Assembly (NCBI GenBank): GCA_016234525.1
Contig: JACRBK010000549.1
Span: forward strand, 1-10,268
Length of the DNA: 10,268 nucleotides
Source: Chloroflexota bacterium
GTDB taxonomy: Bacteria > Chloroflexota > Anaerolineae > Aggregatilineales > Aggregatilineaceae
Direction of reading: 5' to 3'
In this document: one piece after another, positions 1 through 6,643 of the stretch
How the letters are laid out: every line of letters starts with the position of its first letter
Numbering within the stretch: the stretch's first letter is position 1
Made by a program: the position numbers and the translations under genes
Notes under the pieces: generated by a model
Told to the model about the DNA's origin: nothing
Databases searched by the model: none
The model's input: the letters and a program-made list of their open reading frames with translations, nothing else

Positions 1-97
1 GATCCATAAATGAGAAATAAGGCAGCGCTATCGCCAACAGCAGCAGCAGCACTTCCCACAGCCGGGGAGGAATACGTCGATAGACGTGGGTTATCAT
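1..97 (-). CDS. livM: LivM-type permease of branched-chain amino acid ABC transporter, N-terminal fragment
   Basis: Only the first 32 codons are inside the window; the gene runs off the left edge. The ATG is at 97-95, 12 nt after the livH stop, with a GGGTGA-like ribosome binding site in the gap. The peptide begins MITHVYRRIPPRLWE and runs into a leucine-rich segment, which fits a basic cytoplasmic N-terminus entering the first membrane helix. The call rests mostly on position: in LivK-H-M-G-F operons the second permease, LivM, directly follows LivH. LivM would pair with LivH to form the membrane channel. Too little sequence is present for a domain-level identification, so the name is an inference from gene order. 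Confidence 0.7.
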   Translation of the reverse strand, partial: MITHVYRRIPPRLWEVLLLLLAIALPYFSFMD

Positions 98-109
98 CGT
101 GTCACCCTG

Positions 110-1042
110 TCACACTTTCTCGGCGACGGTTTCGCCCAGCAGCCCGGTAGGACGCACAATCAAAATAATCACCAGCAGCACGTAGGCGATAGCGTCTTTC
201 CAGGCCGATGCATCCGGCAGGCCCAGGTCTGGCCCGTAGGCGACCACCATCGTTTCGGCCACGCCCAAAATAAATCCGCCTAATACTGCGCCGGGAATAT
301 TGCCGATACCGCCCAAAATCGCTGAAATAAATGCCTTGAGTCCAAATGTCCAGCCCAAAGTAAAATTAAACGATCCGTAATAAATGCCGACCAGCAGCCC
401 CGCCAACCCACCCAACGCCGGGCCGATAAAAAAGACAATCGAAATAATCCGGTCCACATTAATCCCCATCAGGCGCGACACATTGTGATCGAGCGAAACA
501 GCCCGCATCGCTGTGCCGACGCGGGTTCGCTGTACAAACAGGTACAAGCCGACCATGATCGATCCGCAGATCACCAACATGATCATCTGCAAGCCGGACA
601 GTGCGACTTTTTCGGTCAGGCGCAGATCGGGCAGTTCTTTTAATAACCCTTCCGGGTAGGTGCGCCAGCGGGCATCGGAGACATTCCGCGCTACCGATTC
701 GAGGATAAACGCCGCACCCAACGCGGAGATAATCGGCGACAAACGCCCCGCCGTGCGCAGAGGTCGATAGGCGACTCGCTCAATCGTCATGCCCATCACG
801 CCGACAAACGCAATGATCAGGACCGAAACCATCAAAATCGCGATCAGATCAAGATCGGTGAATCCGGCCAGGACGGTGGTCAGCAGGCCCCAGCCTGCCA
901 GCGTCCCCCACATGAACATATCACCATGCGCGAAGTTGATCAGCTTCAGCACGCCATACACCATCGTATAACCGAGCGCCACCACTGCATAAAATCCGCC
1001 AATGGTCAGACCATTTATCAGTTGTTGTAAGAAGGTTTCCAT
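110..1042 (-). CDS. livH: LivH, branched-chain amino acid ABC transporter permease
   Basis: Membrane permease of a hydrophobic amino acid (HAAT/Liv-type) ABC importer; with LivM it forms the channel that receives substrate from LivK. The protein is 310 aa, close to the usual length of about 290-310. About eight hydrophobic segments are visible. Family hallmarks are the N-terminal LGYTMVYGVLKLINFAHGD stretch (residues 23-41), the RTRVGTAMRAV loop (172-182) followed by the MGINVDRI segment (192-199), and the ILGGIGNIPGA loop (242-252), the conserved BPD_transp_2 region thought to touch the ATPase. The ATG at 1042 has an AGAGG ribosome binding site 7 nt upstream (1050-1054). It is followed closely by livM, so the two are probably translated from one message. 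The 220-bp gap to livK is unusually long for this operon and holds repeat DNA. Substrate range (Leu/Ile/Val, other amino acids, urea or amides) cannot be read from the permease. Confidence 0.95.
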   Translation of the reverse strand: METFLQQLINGLTIGGFYAVVALGYTMVYGVLKLINFAHGDMFMWGTLAGWGLLTTVLAGFTDLDLIAILMVSVLIIAFVGVMGMTIERVAYRPLRTAGRLSPIISALGAAFILESVARNVSDARWRTYPEGLLKELPDLRLTEKVALSGLQMIMLVICGSIMVGLYLFVQRTRVGTAMRAVSLDHNVSRLMGINVDRIISIVFFIGPALGGLAGLLVGIYYGSFNFTLGWTFGLKAFISAILGGIGNIPGAVLGGFILGVAETMVVAYGPDLGLPDASAWKDAIAYVLLVIILIVRPTGLLGETVAEKV

Positions 1043-1080
1043 GTCGCGGCCTCTGGATTTCGGGCTGTTTTTCGCTGAGT

Positions 1081-1260
1081 CTCACCCCCTGGCCCCCTCT
1101 CCACTTCGTAGAGAGGGGGGAATGTTGAGCAAAAAGGCAGCCCCTCTCCATGCAATGGAGAGGGGTTGGGGTGAGGCTAAAGCGGGAGAAATAGGCATAA
1201 CCTAATGTCTTGCACCAATCCCCTCTCCCTACCTGTGAGGCCAGGGGGGATAGGGGTAAA
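1081..1260. repeat. Palindromic C-rich/G-rich intergenic repeat between livK and livH
   Basis: This element fills most of the livK-livH gap. An 8-bp inverted pair, CTCACCCC (1081-1088) and GGGGTGAG (1168-1175), bounds two hairpins: a 9-bp stem at 1093-1101/1111-1119 with a 9-nt loop, and a perfect 11-bp stem at 1141-1151/1155-1165 with a 3-nt loop. A third, imperfect hairpin lies at 1220-1256. The right end is the 17-mer GGGGGGATAGGGGTAAA (1244-1260), found exactly again at 8565-8581. No protein is encoded. The pattern resembles the MITE-like or REP-like palindromes common in Chloroflexota and cyanobacterial genomes; that family assignment is from memory and not checked by search. Confidence 0.8.
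1131..1165 (-). terminator. Possible attenuator hairpin downstream of livK
   Basis: Read on the minus strand, livK transcripts reach a perfect 11-bp GC-rich stem (1165-1155 with 1151-1141, 3-nt loop), followed after 5 nt by five U residues (1135-1131). This looks like a weak intrinsic terminator. Partial termination here would give more livK than livH/livM message, as expected for a binding protein needed in excess. The spacing and short U-tract make strong termination uncertain, and the hairpin is also part of the repeat element. Confidence 0.4.
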
Positions 1261-1262
1261 CG

Positions 1263-2435
1263 TTATTCGGCGGCGGCGGGCTGAGGCTGCTCAGCGTAAT
1301 AAGATATCACACCCTCCTCATTGATTTCATACAGGGCATGGATCGTCCCGATGCGGTCGCCTTTTTCGTCAAAGCCGATAATCGGGCCGCTGATGCCGGG
1401 GAAGTCCGAAAATTCTGTGTGCAGATATTCAGCCAGCACTTCAGGATCGTCACTCTCGGTTTCTTCGATAGCATAGGCGATCACATTAAACGCCTCACCC
1501 GCCAACAACCACCATACGCTCGCCGGGGGTTCGCCATAGGCTTCGGTGAAGGCTTCCACAAACTCGACGGCTTCGGGATATTCCAGGTCTTGCGGCAGCG
1601 GTTCGGTCACGATGAAGGTTCCCGCCGAGGCTTCGACCCCGCCGATTTCGATCATTTCGGGGTTGTTGCTGGCGTTGCCCATGATCCACTGAATATCGAG
1701 GCCGAGTTCTGCCGTCTGGCGCAGCAGCAGCCCGCCCTGCGCGTGATAGCCGGTGAAAAACACCGCATCGAGTTCTGCTTCGCCGATGTTGGTCAAAATG
1801 GGGGTGAAGTCCTGGTCATCGGGGTTGATCGCGTCATAAAATGCTACTTCCAACCCGGCTTCTTCCGCATAAATCCGCGCCCAGTCCGCCAACCCGGAAG
1901 CATACGTTGAGTTGTCGTGCAGTATCCCGATCTTCTCAGCACCGATCACGTCCTGCATCGCCATCACGGCAAACAACGCCTGCCGATCATCCAGGAAGCA
2001 CACGCGGAAAAACTGTTCAAAACCTTTTTCGGTCAACCGAGTCGCCGTCGAGGAGGGAGTGATGTGCAGAATGCCTTCTTCGTTGTAGATTTCCGAGGCC
2101 GGTTCGGTCGCGGTCGAGTTATACGCACCGATCACCGCGACGACCTCCGCATCGATCATACGATCCGCGACCAACGCCGACTGCGTAGGATCGCCCGCGT
2201 CATCTTCGATCACCAGTTCCACCGGACGACCCAACAGGCCGCCTTCTTCGTTCACCTGGTCGACCAAAAGTTGGACGGCTTTCTCGAAACCCTGACCTTC
2301 ATAAGCATAATCGCCGGTCATGGGGCCTTGCAGGCCGATACGGATAGGGTCGCCTTCCTGGGCGCTGGCGCTGATGCCGAGCGAACCCAAACAGACAGCG
2401 AGCAGAACAGTGATGGCAAACACTTTTCTCATCAT
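1263..2435 (-). CDS. livK: LivK-type substrate-binding protein of branched-chain amino acid ABC transporter
   Basis: Secreted binding protein that captures a hydrophobic amino acid or related ligand and delivers it to LivH/LivM. The product is 390 aa from this start, typical for the Peripla_BP_6 family. Residues 1-25 form a signal peptide: basic MMRK, a hydrophobic core, and an ASA|Q cleavage site; the internal LAVC does not make a convincing lipobox. The mature protein opens with IRIGLQGPMTG. GAYNSTAT (103-110) and the ITPSSTATRL stretch (125-134) match the ligand-contacting loops of LivJ/LivK proteins. An upstream in-frame ATG at 2468 would add 11 residues before the signal peptide, but GGAGG at 2441-2445 sits 5 nt before the ATG at 2435 and 8 nt before the adjacent ATG at 2432, so one of those two is the start. 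The C-terminus ends in a short Pro/Ala tail. The true ligand is not predictable; this family also binds amides, urea and aromatic compounds. Confidence 0.93.
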   Translation of the reverse strand: MMRKVFAITVLLAVCLGSLGISASAQEGDPIRIGLQGPMTGDYAYEGQGFEKAVQLLVDQVNEEGGLLGRPVELVIEDDAGDPTQSALVADRMIDAEVVAVIGAYNSTATEPASEIYNEEGILHITPSSTATRLTEKGFEQFFRVCFLDDRQALFAVMAMQDVIGAEKIGILHDNSTYASGLADWARIYAEEAGLEVAFYDAINPDDQDFTPILTNIGEAELDAVFFTGYHAQGGLLLRQTAELGLDIQWIMGNASNNPEMIEIGGVEASAGTFIVTEPLPQDLEYPEAVEFVEAFTEAYGEPPASVWWLLAGEAFNVIAYAIEETESDDPEVLAEYLHTEFSDFPGISGPIIGFDEKGDRIGTIHALYEINEEGVISYYAEQPQPAAAE

Positions 2436-2481
2436 CTTTCCCTCCAAAATCTCATGTAAGCCGTGCAAAAAGGGTAGCCAT

Positions 2482-2510
2482 AATTTACTCGATGCCAGTC
2501 AGCCCGTCAA
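2482..2510 (-). promoter_or_regulatory. Candidate sigma-70-type promoter for livK
   Basis: On the minus strand, TTGACG (2510-2505) and TAAATT (2487-2482) are separated by exactly 17 nt. This gives 5/6 and 4/6 matches to the -35 and -10 consensus. Transcription would begin near 2475, leaving a leader of about 40 nt before the livK start. This is the best-spaced promoter-like pair in the window. Confidence 0.5.
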
Positions 2511-2610
2511 TAAAGGCGCGGGCAGATCGATAGATGAAAATCAACAAATACAGGCCACTTTACTCACATATTGGTTAATCCAGTTTAATCTCACAATAAT
2601 GAAAATAGGA

Positions 2611-2616
2611 TATAAT
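2611..2616 (+). promoter_or_regulatory. Candidate -10 box for the metallophosphoesterase gene
   Basis: A perfect TATAAT lies in the AT-rich stretch about 110 nt upstream of the gene at 2725. No good -35 hexamer is found at 16-18 nt; the nearest T-rich option, TTAATC at 2585-2590, gives a 20-nt spacer. The message would carry a leader of roughly 100 nt including the inverted repeat at 2678-2711. Confidence 0.35.
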
Positions 2617-2677
2617 TGAGAAAAAGACTTAATGTAGAATGATTAAAGTAATGTAGGCGGACGATGTTCTTTATTCT

Positions 2678-2711
2678 TTTCCGCCAAGGACTCAAATCGT
2701 ATTGGCGGAAA
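2678..2711. repeat. Perfect 10-bp inverted repeat upstream of the metallophosphoesterase
   Basis: TTTCCGCCAA (2678-2687) and its exact complement TTGGCGGAAA (2702-2711) flank a 14-nt spacer. The right arm ends 13 nt before the ATG at 2725. No strong ribosome binding site is present there; the only purine-rich candidate, GGAAACGGA (2707-2715), overlaps the right arm. The repeat could therefore be an operator for a dimeric regulator, or an RNA hairpin that hides the ribosome binding site. The sequence alone does not separate these. Confidence 0.6.
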
Positions 2712-2724
2712 CGGATCGTAATCA

Positions 2725-3705
2725 ATGAACTTGCCCTATTCTGAAGTCATCCATTCGGGCGATATTCAGCCCATATCCCTTGTGCAGCAGGGCGTGCTGC
2801 CCCACACCAAAGAGCGGTATCGCACCTTCGAGAGTCTATCTGCTTCGCTGCGCCAGGCGCTGCACATCCGCGATTACCAGATCACCAAAGATCGTTATAT
2901 CGTCTTGAGCGATGTCCACAAAGGCAGCCGCCAGGCGAACACCGACGAGTTTTTACATAACGAGCGCCTCTACTGCCATGCGCTGCGTTATTATGCGGAT
3001 CAAGGCTACCGGCTGGTCTTAAACGGAGATATCGAAGAAGGCTGGAAGCTCGACTACCATAAAATCATCGAGAGTTATGAGGACACCGCTTTTGCTGCCG
3101 AGCGCGAATTCGCCCGCCAGGGGCCGCAGTTTTATCACCGCATCTTTGGCAATCACGATCAGGATTGGGCTGATCCCGGCAAAGTGGCGCGTTATCTGAA
3201 ACCCGTATTAGGGCCGGTCAACGTCTACCCCGCGATCATCCTGGGCAGCCGGATTGTGATCACACATGGACATCAGGGCGATCCCCACTCTGATCAAGGC
3301 GCGCGCCTCAGCCGGTTTGTGGTGCGTCACCTGTGGCGACCTGTACAGCGTATCACCGGCCTGAGTATGCTGCAAGACGCGGCCAATCATATTTTGTACT
3401 GGGCGCGCGAACAACACCTCGCAGAATGGGCGCGTGTTAACCGCCTGCTGCTGATCGCCGGGCATACTCACCGCCCTATGCTCAACGTGCGCGCCGCCAA
3501 TGAACCGCCCGCCTATTATGTCAATAACGGCTGCTGTGTTCACCTGGATGGCATCACCGGCTTAGAGATAGACGAGGGCGAAATCCGGCTGGTCAAATGG
3601 GGGCAGCCTCAAGACGCCGTGTCCAAAATTCCCGCTGCGAAAATCGATCCACAGCGGGTGATCTTTCAAAGCACCGATCTTGGGGCAATGTTGGCACGGC
3701 TGTAA
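2725..3705 (+). CDS. Calcineurin-like metallophosphoesterase (LpxH-like motif pattern)
   Basis: Predicted metal-dependent phosphoesterase, probably cytoplasmic; no signal peptide or membrane helix is visible. All signature blocks of the two-metal fold are present in order: SDVHKG with D63 and H65; GDIEEGW with D102; GNHD with N143, H144 and D145; HGHQGD with H181 and H183; and GHTHRP with H247 and H249. The GDxxExW form of the second block plus GHTHRP resembles LpxH (UDP-2,3-diacylglucosamine pyrophosphatase) more than the GDxxD form of most relatives. At 326 aa it is longer than LpxH (about 240), with about 60 residues before the first motif and about 75 after the last. A UDP-sugar or other pyrophosphate substrate is possible but unproven. 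The gene stands alone on this strand and ends 1 nt from the convergent gene at 3707. The ATG lacks a strong ribosome binding site and follows a 10-bp inverted repeat. Confidence 0.88.
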   Translation: MNLPYSEVIHSGDIQPISLVQQGVLPHTKERYRTFESLSASLRQALHIRDYQITKDRYIVLSDVHKGSRQANTDEFLHNERLYCHALRYYADQGYRLVLNGDIEEGWKLDYHKIIESYEDTAFAAEREFARQGPQFYHRIFGNHDQDWADPGKVARYLKPVLGPVNVYPAIILGSRIVITHGHQGDPHSDQGARLSRFVVRHLWRPVQRITGLSMLQDAANHILYWAREQHLAEWARVNRLLLIAGHTHRPMLNVRAANEPPAYYVNNGCCVHLDGITGLEIDEGEIRLVKWGQPQDAVSKIPAAKIDPQRVIFQSTDLGAMLARL

Positions 3706-3706
3706 C

Positions 3707-5014
3707 TTAGACCCACCCCGGCGAATCCGGCAGGGCCAGTGCGTCGAGCACGTCCAGGTTATATTTTCTGTACATGCGCATCAGAATCACCACCAGCCGC
3801 GAACGCACCAGCAGCCGCGCCAGCCATTTATGCTCAAACGACAACTGGATCAGCCGCGCATAATAACGACTGCCCCAGTGAATCAAGGGGCGCTCGGCAG
3901 GCAGGCTGCACCGAAGCGGCAGCGCATCTGAGATTCTGGCGGCGTGCGCCAACGGGTGCAGCGCCGGAGCATCCAGGTGATCCAGGTCCAGCGCGTGCCA
4001 TACCCCCCGTGTGACAAATTCCGTCGCTTTCATGCAGGGCGCATAACCCAACCAGTGCGCATCACTCCAGATCGTATCCAACTCTCGCTGGTTATAGGCC
4101 GCATCGTAACCGATACCATAACGATAGGACACGACAAACACCGGCTTACGCGGTGTCGAGTCGATCAGTGGGGTCAGGTGACGGTTATCGATCCCGCCGT
4201 TTTTGCCCAGCGCGTGATTCTCGATCAGATAATAGTCCAGCAGCGGCGCGATCTGCGCCAGATGATACCCGAAATAAATCTCCGGCGAGTGCCACAGCGG
4301 ATCATACAGATTCACCCCGAACTGTTTGCCGCTGCCCCTGGCGACCTGCGACAGTTCAGCCACCAGCGCCGCGACACTCTGGCAGCGAAATTCCAGGTAA
4401 TCCACCAGTTGTTTTTCGCCGCTGATCCCTCGCAGTGGCAGGTCATAGCCGAAGTGATCGCGGAAAGCGCGCTGGCAGTGCGGGCAGGCACAGCCAAAAA
4501 ACGAGGTATAATCACGCCGGACGAAAAACGGGGGCAGGCCAAACAAGATATTGTCGACAAACACACCGCTAAACTCATGCTTGCAGGCCGCCGCCACTCG
4601 ATCTAAAATAATCTGCCGCGCCGCCGGGTTATTGGGGCACGTTAGCCCGCGCCCCTTGCTGTAACGCAGCATATTTCCTTTGGTATCGCGGCAGAAAATG
4701 TCTGATCCGGCGAACTCACCGGCGACGACATTCAGTCCCTGGACATAAGCATGGGCGGCGATGTCGTGGCGGTGAAAATGATCCAGCCGTCCAACCATAT
4801 AATCACGATCAGGTTGTTCAGTAGAGTCGGCAAACCCCCACGAATAGGTGACCCACATATCGGTCACGCCGAGTTTTTGGCGGGCTTGCTGCAAAAAACC
4901 CGGTTCGTACAACTGCATAAAACTGGCTTCATTAATTTTTGGTGAGTGGTACTTTACATTAAGCAAACGGATTGTTCCAGGTCCACCCCAGGCATATAAC
5001 CCAACTCGGTCCAA
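3707..5014 (-). CDS. Unassigned glycosidase-like TIM-barrel protein with GH42-type cysteine cluster
   Basis: A 435-aa protein without signal peptide or membrane helix, so probably cytoplasmic. I cannot assign a named family with confidence. Visible features: an aromatic-rich N-terminus (VGLYAWGGPG); TCPNNP at 125-130; GVFVDN at 150-155; CACPHC at 175-180; and YYLIENH at 261-267. C126 with C175, C177 and C180 matches in order and spacing the zinc-binding cysteines of GH42 beta-galactosidases, and GVFVDN sits where GH42 has its DNE acid/base motif, but Ile replaces the Glu. The hypothetical glycosyl hydrolase (GHL6-like) group is another fit. D154 and E265 are candidate catalytic residues. The start is TTG at 5014, supported by AAAGGAG (5021-5027) 6 nt upstream; the next in-frame ATG would delete the conserved N-terminus. 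It converges on the phosphoesterase with a 1-nt gap and diverges from the glycosyltransferase at 5222, suggesting glycan metabolism. Confidence 0.72.
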   Translation of the reverse strand: MDRVGLYAWGGPGTIRLLNVKYHSPKINEASFMQLYEPGFLQQARQKLGVTDMWVTYSWGFADSTEQPDRDYMVGRLDHFHRHDIAAHAYVQGLNVVAGEFAGSDIFCRDTKGNMLRYSKGRGLTCPNNPAARQIILDRVAAACKHEFSGVFVDNILFGLPPFFVRRDYTSFFGCACPHCQRAFRDHFGYDLPLRGISGEKQLVDYLEFRCQSVAALVAELSQVARGSGKQFGVNLYDPLWHSPEIYFGYHLAQIAPLLDYYLIENHALGKNGGIDNRHLTPLIDSTPRKPVFVVSYRYGIGYDAAYNQRELDTIWSDAHWLGYAPCMKATEFVTRGVWHALDLDHLDAPALHPLAHAARISDALPLRCSLPAERPLIHWGSRYYARLIQLSFEHKWLARLLVRSRLVVILMRMYRKYNLDVLDALALPDSPGWV

Positions 5015-5052
5015 TGTGATCTCCTTTACCGTTACGATTTTCAGGCTTCAGT

Positions 5053-5061
5053 GTTATATCA
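5053..5061 (-). promoter_or_regulatory. Candidate extended -10 promoter for the glycosidase-like gene
   Basis: On the minus strand TGATATAAC (5061-5053) combines the TGn element with a 5/6 -10 box, about 38 nt before the TTG start. No clear -35 box is present, as is common for extended -10 promoters. It sits back to back with the plus-strand candidate at 5125 in a 207-bp AT-rich divergent gap (5015-5221). Confidence 0.35.
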
Positions 5062-5124
5062 AGTAGATCAATGACACAGGATTTTTCGTAATAGCCTTTT
5101 TATGATATTAATTTGATTTAAACT

Positions 5125-5133
5125 TGCTATAAA
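5125..5133 (+). promoter_or_regulatory. Candidate extended -10 promoter for the glycosyltransferase
   Basis: TGCTATAAA carries a TGn element and a 5/6 -10 box in an AT-rich stretch. The predicted start of transcription near 5140 gives a leader of about 80 nt to the ATG at 5222. It would also place translation from the far-upstream in-frame TTG at 5156 close to the 5' end; that start lacks a ribosome binding site. Confidence 0.38.
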
Positions 5134-5221
5134 ATACATTTGGGGTTAGTGTTGTTTGATTTTAATCTGCCACTCATATAATTTGGAACACTTGACTCCT
5201 TGGCTATTGGGGTGGGTGAGA

Positions 5222-6538
5222 ATGTCGCAACAAAGACTCATACAAGCATTAACCAGTCTTGACTCTAATGAAATAGATCGTGTCTTCGGTCAAGAAGCCA
5301 GTCACCTGTCACTGCCTACTATCGTCAACCAGGCTCCTGTCAGGCGCGTGGCTTTGTTTGCCGAATCGTTTTTCCCTAAAGTAGACGGTGTCGCCAAATC
5401 CGCCTATCTCACCCTGCGTTATTTGCAGCAGACCGGGCGCGAAGTGATGGTTTTTGCCCCAGATATCGCCCCTTATAATGTCGGACCGAGCCAGGTTGTC
5501 CCCCTGCCCTCGGTGGGCCTACCGTTCGCGCCCGAAACGCGGGTAGCGATTCCGGCCCCGTCGATCCGCGCCCACCTGGACGCCTTTTTGCCGGACTTAA
5601 TCCATCTGTTCAGCCCGGTAGCGATGTCAGTGGGGGGCATGTGGGAAGGCCGCCGCCGCAATATCCCGGTGATCGCCAACTACCAGACCGATCTGCCCGC
5701 CTACACTCAGCATTACGGGATGGGCTTTTTGACCACCGCCATGCTGGACTGGCTGCGTTATATCCACAACGGCTGCCACCTCACGCTCGCGCCGTCAGGC
5801 TATACCATGCGCCAGCTTGAACAACAAAACTACAAACGGCTGCGCCTGTGGGGACGCGGGGTTGACCTGGAACGGTTTAGCCCGCGCCGCCGCAGTCCTG
5901 CGATCCGTGAACGCCTGCTGCAAGGCCGCGATCCCGGCTCGCTGGTGTGCCTGTATGTAGGCCGCCTCGCCTCAGAAAAACGCATCGATCTGCTGGTCGA
6001 GATCGCCCGCCTGCCTGGCGTGGTCCTGGCGCTGGTCGGGGATGGGGCCGAACGCGACAACCTCGAAATGTTGTTCGAAGGAACCAACGCCGTTTTCACC
6101 GGCTATATGTACGGCAACGATCTCGCCGATGCTTATGCCAGCGCCGATATTTTTGTCTTCCCTGGCCCCAGCGAAACGTTCGGCCAGGTTGTGCAAGAAG
6201 CGTTAGCTTCCGGGCTTCCGGCGGTCATCATCAACCAGGGCGGGATCATCGACCTGGTGACGGACGGCGTGAACGGTTTTGTCTGCCCTGCCGATCCGAA
6301 TGCTTTCGCCCAAGCCGTCAAACGCCTGCAAGACTCGCCCGATCTGCGCCAGCGGATGTCACGCCAGTCGCGCCAGTTTGCCGAACGCCGCCCCTGGCCG
6401 GTCATCATGTCGCGGCTTGAAGGTTATTACCAGGAAGCGGTTGACATCAATTATCAATGGTCGCATATGCGCGATTCCTGGTCACTTTCACAGCGCACCA
6501 AAGCGCTGCTGCAAGGGCGTTATTATCGCATTTCGTAA
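5222..6538 (+). CDS. GT4-type glycosyltransferase (GT-B fold, group 1)
   Basis: Predicted retaining glycosyltransferase moving a sugar from a nucleotide donor to a lipid or glycan acceptor on the cytoplasmic face. The product is 438 aa from the ATG at 5222. The N-terminal acceptor domain starts near residue 42 with RVALFAESFFPKVDGVAKS, typical of SqdX/MgtA/PimB-like enzymes. The donor domain shows VGRLASEKRIDLL (246-258), GDGAER (273-278) and the E-x7-E signature with E318 and E326 in PSETFGQVVQEALASGLP. About 40 polar residues precede the fold and look poorly conserved. The frame is open from a TTG at 5156, but those 22 codons lack a ribosome binding site and read unlike family members. GGGTGAG just before 5222 is a modest, close site; GTG at 5216 is also possible. 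The membrane-protein gene follows after 97 nt with no terminator, suggesting an operon. Donor could be GDP-mannose, UDP-glucose or UDP-sulfoquinovose; undecided. Confidence 0.9.
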   Translation: MSQQRLIQALTSLDSNEIDRVFGQEASHLSLPTIVNQAPVRRVALFAESFFPKVDGVAKSAYLTLRYLQQTGREVMVFAPDIAPYNVGPSQVVPLPSVGLPFAPETRVAIPAPSIRAHLDAFLPDLIHLFSPVAMSVGGMWEGRRRNIPVIANYQTDLPAYTQHYGMGFLTTAMLDWLRYIHNGCHLTLAPSGYTMRQLEQQNYKRLRLWGRGVDLERFSPRRRSPAIRERLLQGRDPGSLVCLYVGRLASEKRIDLLVEIARLPGVVLALVGDGAERDNLEMLFEGTNAVFTGYMYGNDLADAYASADIFVFPGPSETFGQVVQEALASGLPAVIINQGGIIDLVTDGVNGFVCPADPNAFAQAVKRLQDSPDLRQRMSRQSRQFAERRPWPVIMSRLEGYYQEAVDINYQWSHMRDSWSLSQRTKALLQGRYYRIS

Positions 6539-6564
6539 CCAGAACCGGCCTTAAACCATACACC

Positions 6565-6643
6565 AACCGCATGGGTTAACCACTGGGGACGGCTCCGCGA
6601 ATAGTTGCGGCAAAAGCCCCAGATCAGGATAATCCATGCGGTT
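6565..6643 (+). promoter_or_regulatory. Nested inverted repeats in the leader, enclosing the start codon at 6636
   Basis: AACCGCATGG (6565-6574) is an exact 10-bp complement of CCATGCGGTT (6634-6643), which contains the ATG at 6636. Inside are CTGGGG/CCCCAG (6583-6588/6617-6622) and CCGC/GCGG (6595-6598/6607-6610), so the 97-bp gap could fold into one long three-tier hairpin. This would bury the start codon and, in its last loop, leave the AGGA ribosome binding site (6626-6629) near the stem. The same stretch also holds a promoter-like pair, TTGCGG (6605-6610) and GATAAT (6628-6633), with 17-nt spacing. No known riboswitch class is recognised. Confidence 0.45.

Noticed and set aside
1002..1205. 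Small open frames crossing the repeat element (plus 1002-1205, minus 921-1151)
   Set aside because: They encode low-complexity Pro/Leu/Gly-type sequence created by the palindrome and overlap livH; no sign of a real gene.
1081..1260. CRISPR array or tandem repeat in the livK-livH gap
   Set aside because: The repeated C-rich and G-rich blocks are inverted arms of hairpins with irregular spacing, not direct repeats with uniform spacers.
1338..1910. Long plus-strand open frame antisense to livK, and similar antisense frames elsewhere (3944-4606, 8724-9707)
   Set aside because: They are His/Arg/Gln-rich shadow translations of well-supported genes, with no family motifs or ribosome binding sites.
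2436..2468. Upstream ATG adding 11 residues to LivK
   Set aside because: It would put acidic residues ahead of the signal peptide, and the strong GGAGG site lies inside this extension, just before the downstream ATG pair.
5156..5221. Upstream TTG start adding 22 residues to the GT4 glycosyltransferase
   Set aside because: No ribosome binding site precedes it, and the added residues are unlike the start of family members.
6583..6598. A 4-bp stem with an ACGG tetraloop (GGGG-ACGG-CTCC), the hallmark of guanidine-II (mini-ykkC) riboswitches
   Set aside because: The class needs two such hairpins; no second ACGR-loop hairpin is nearby, one pair is G-U, and the downstream gene is not a guanidine transporter or carboxylase.
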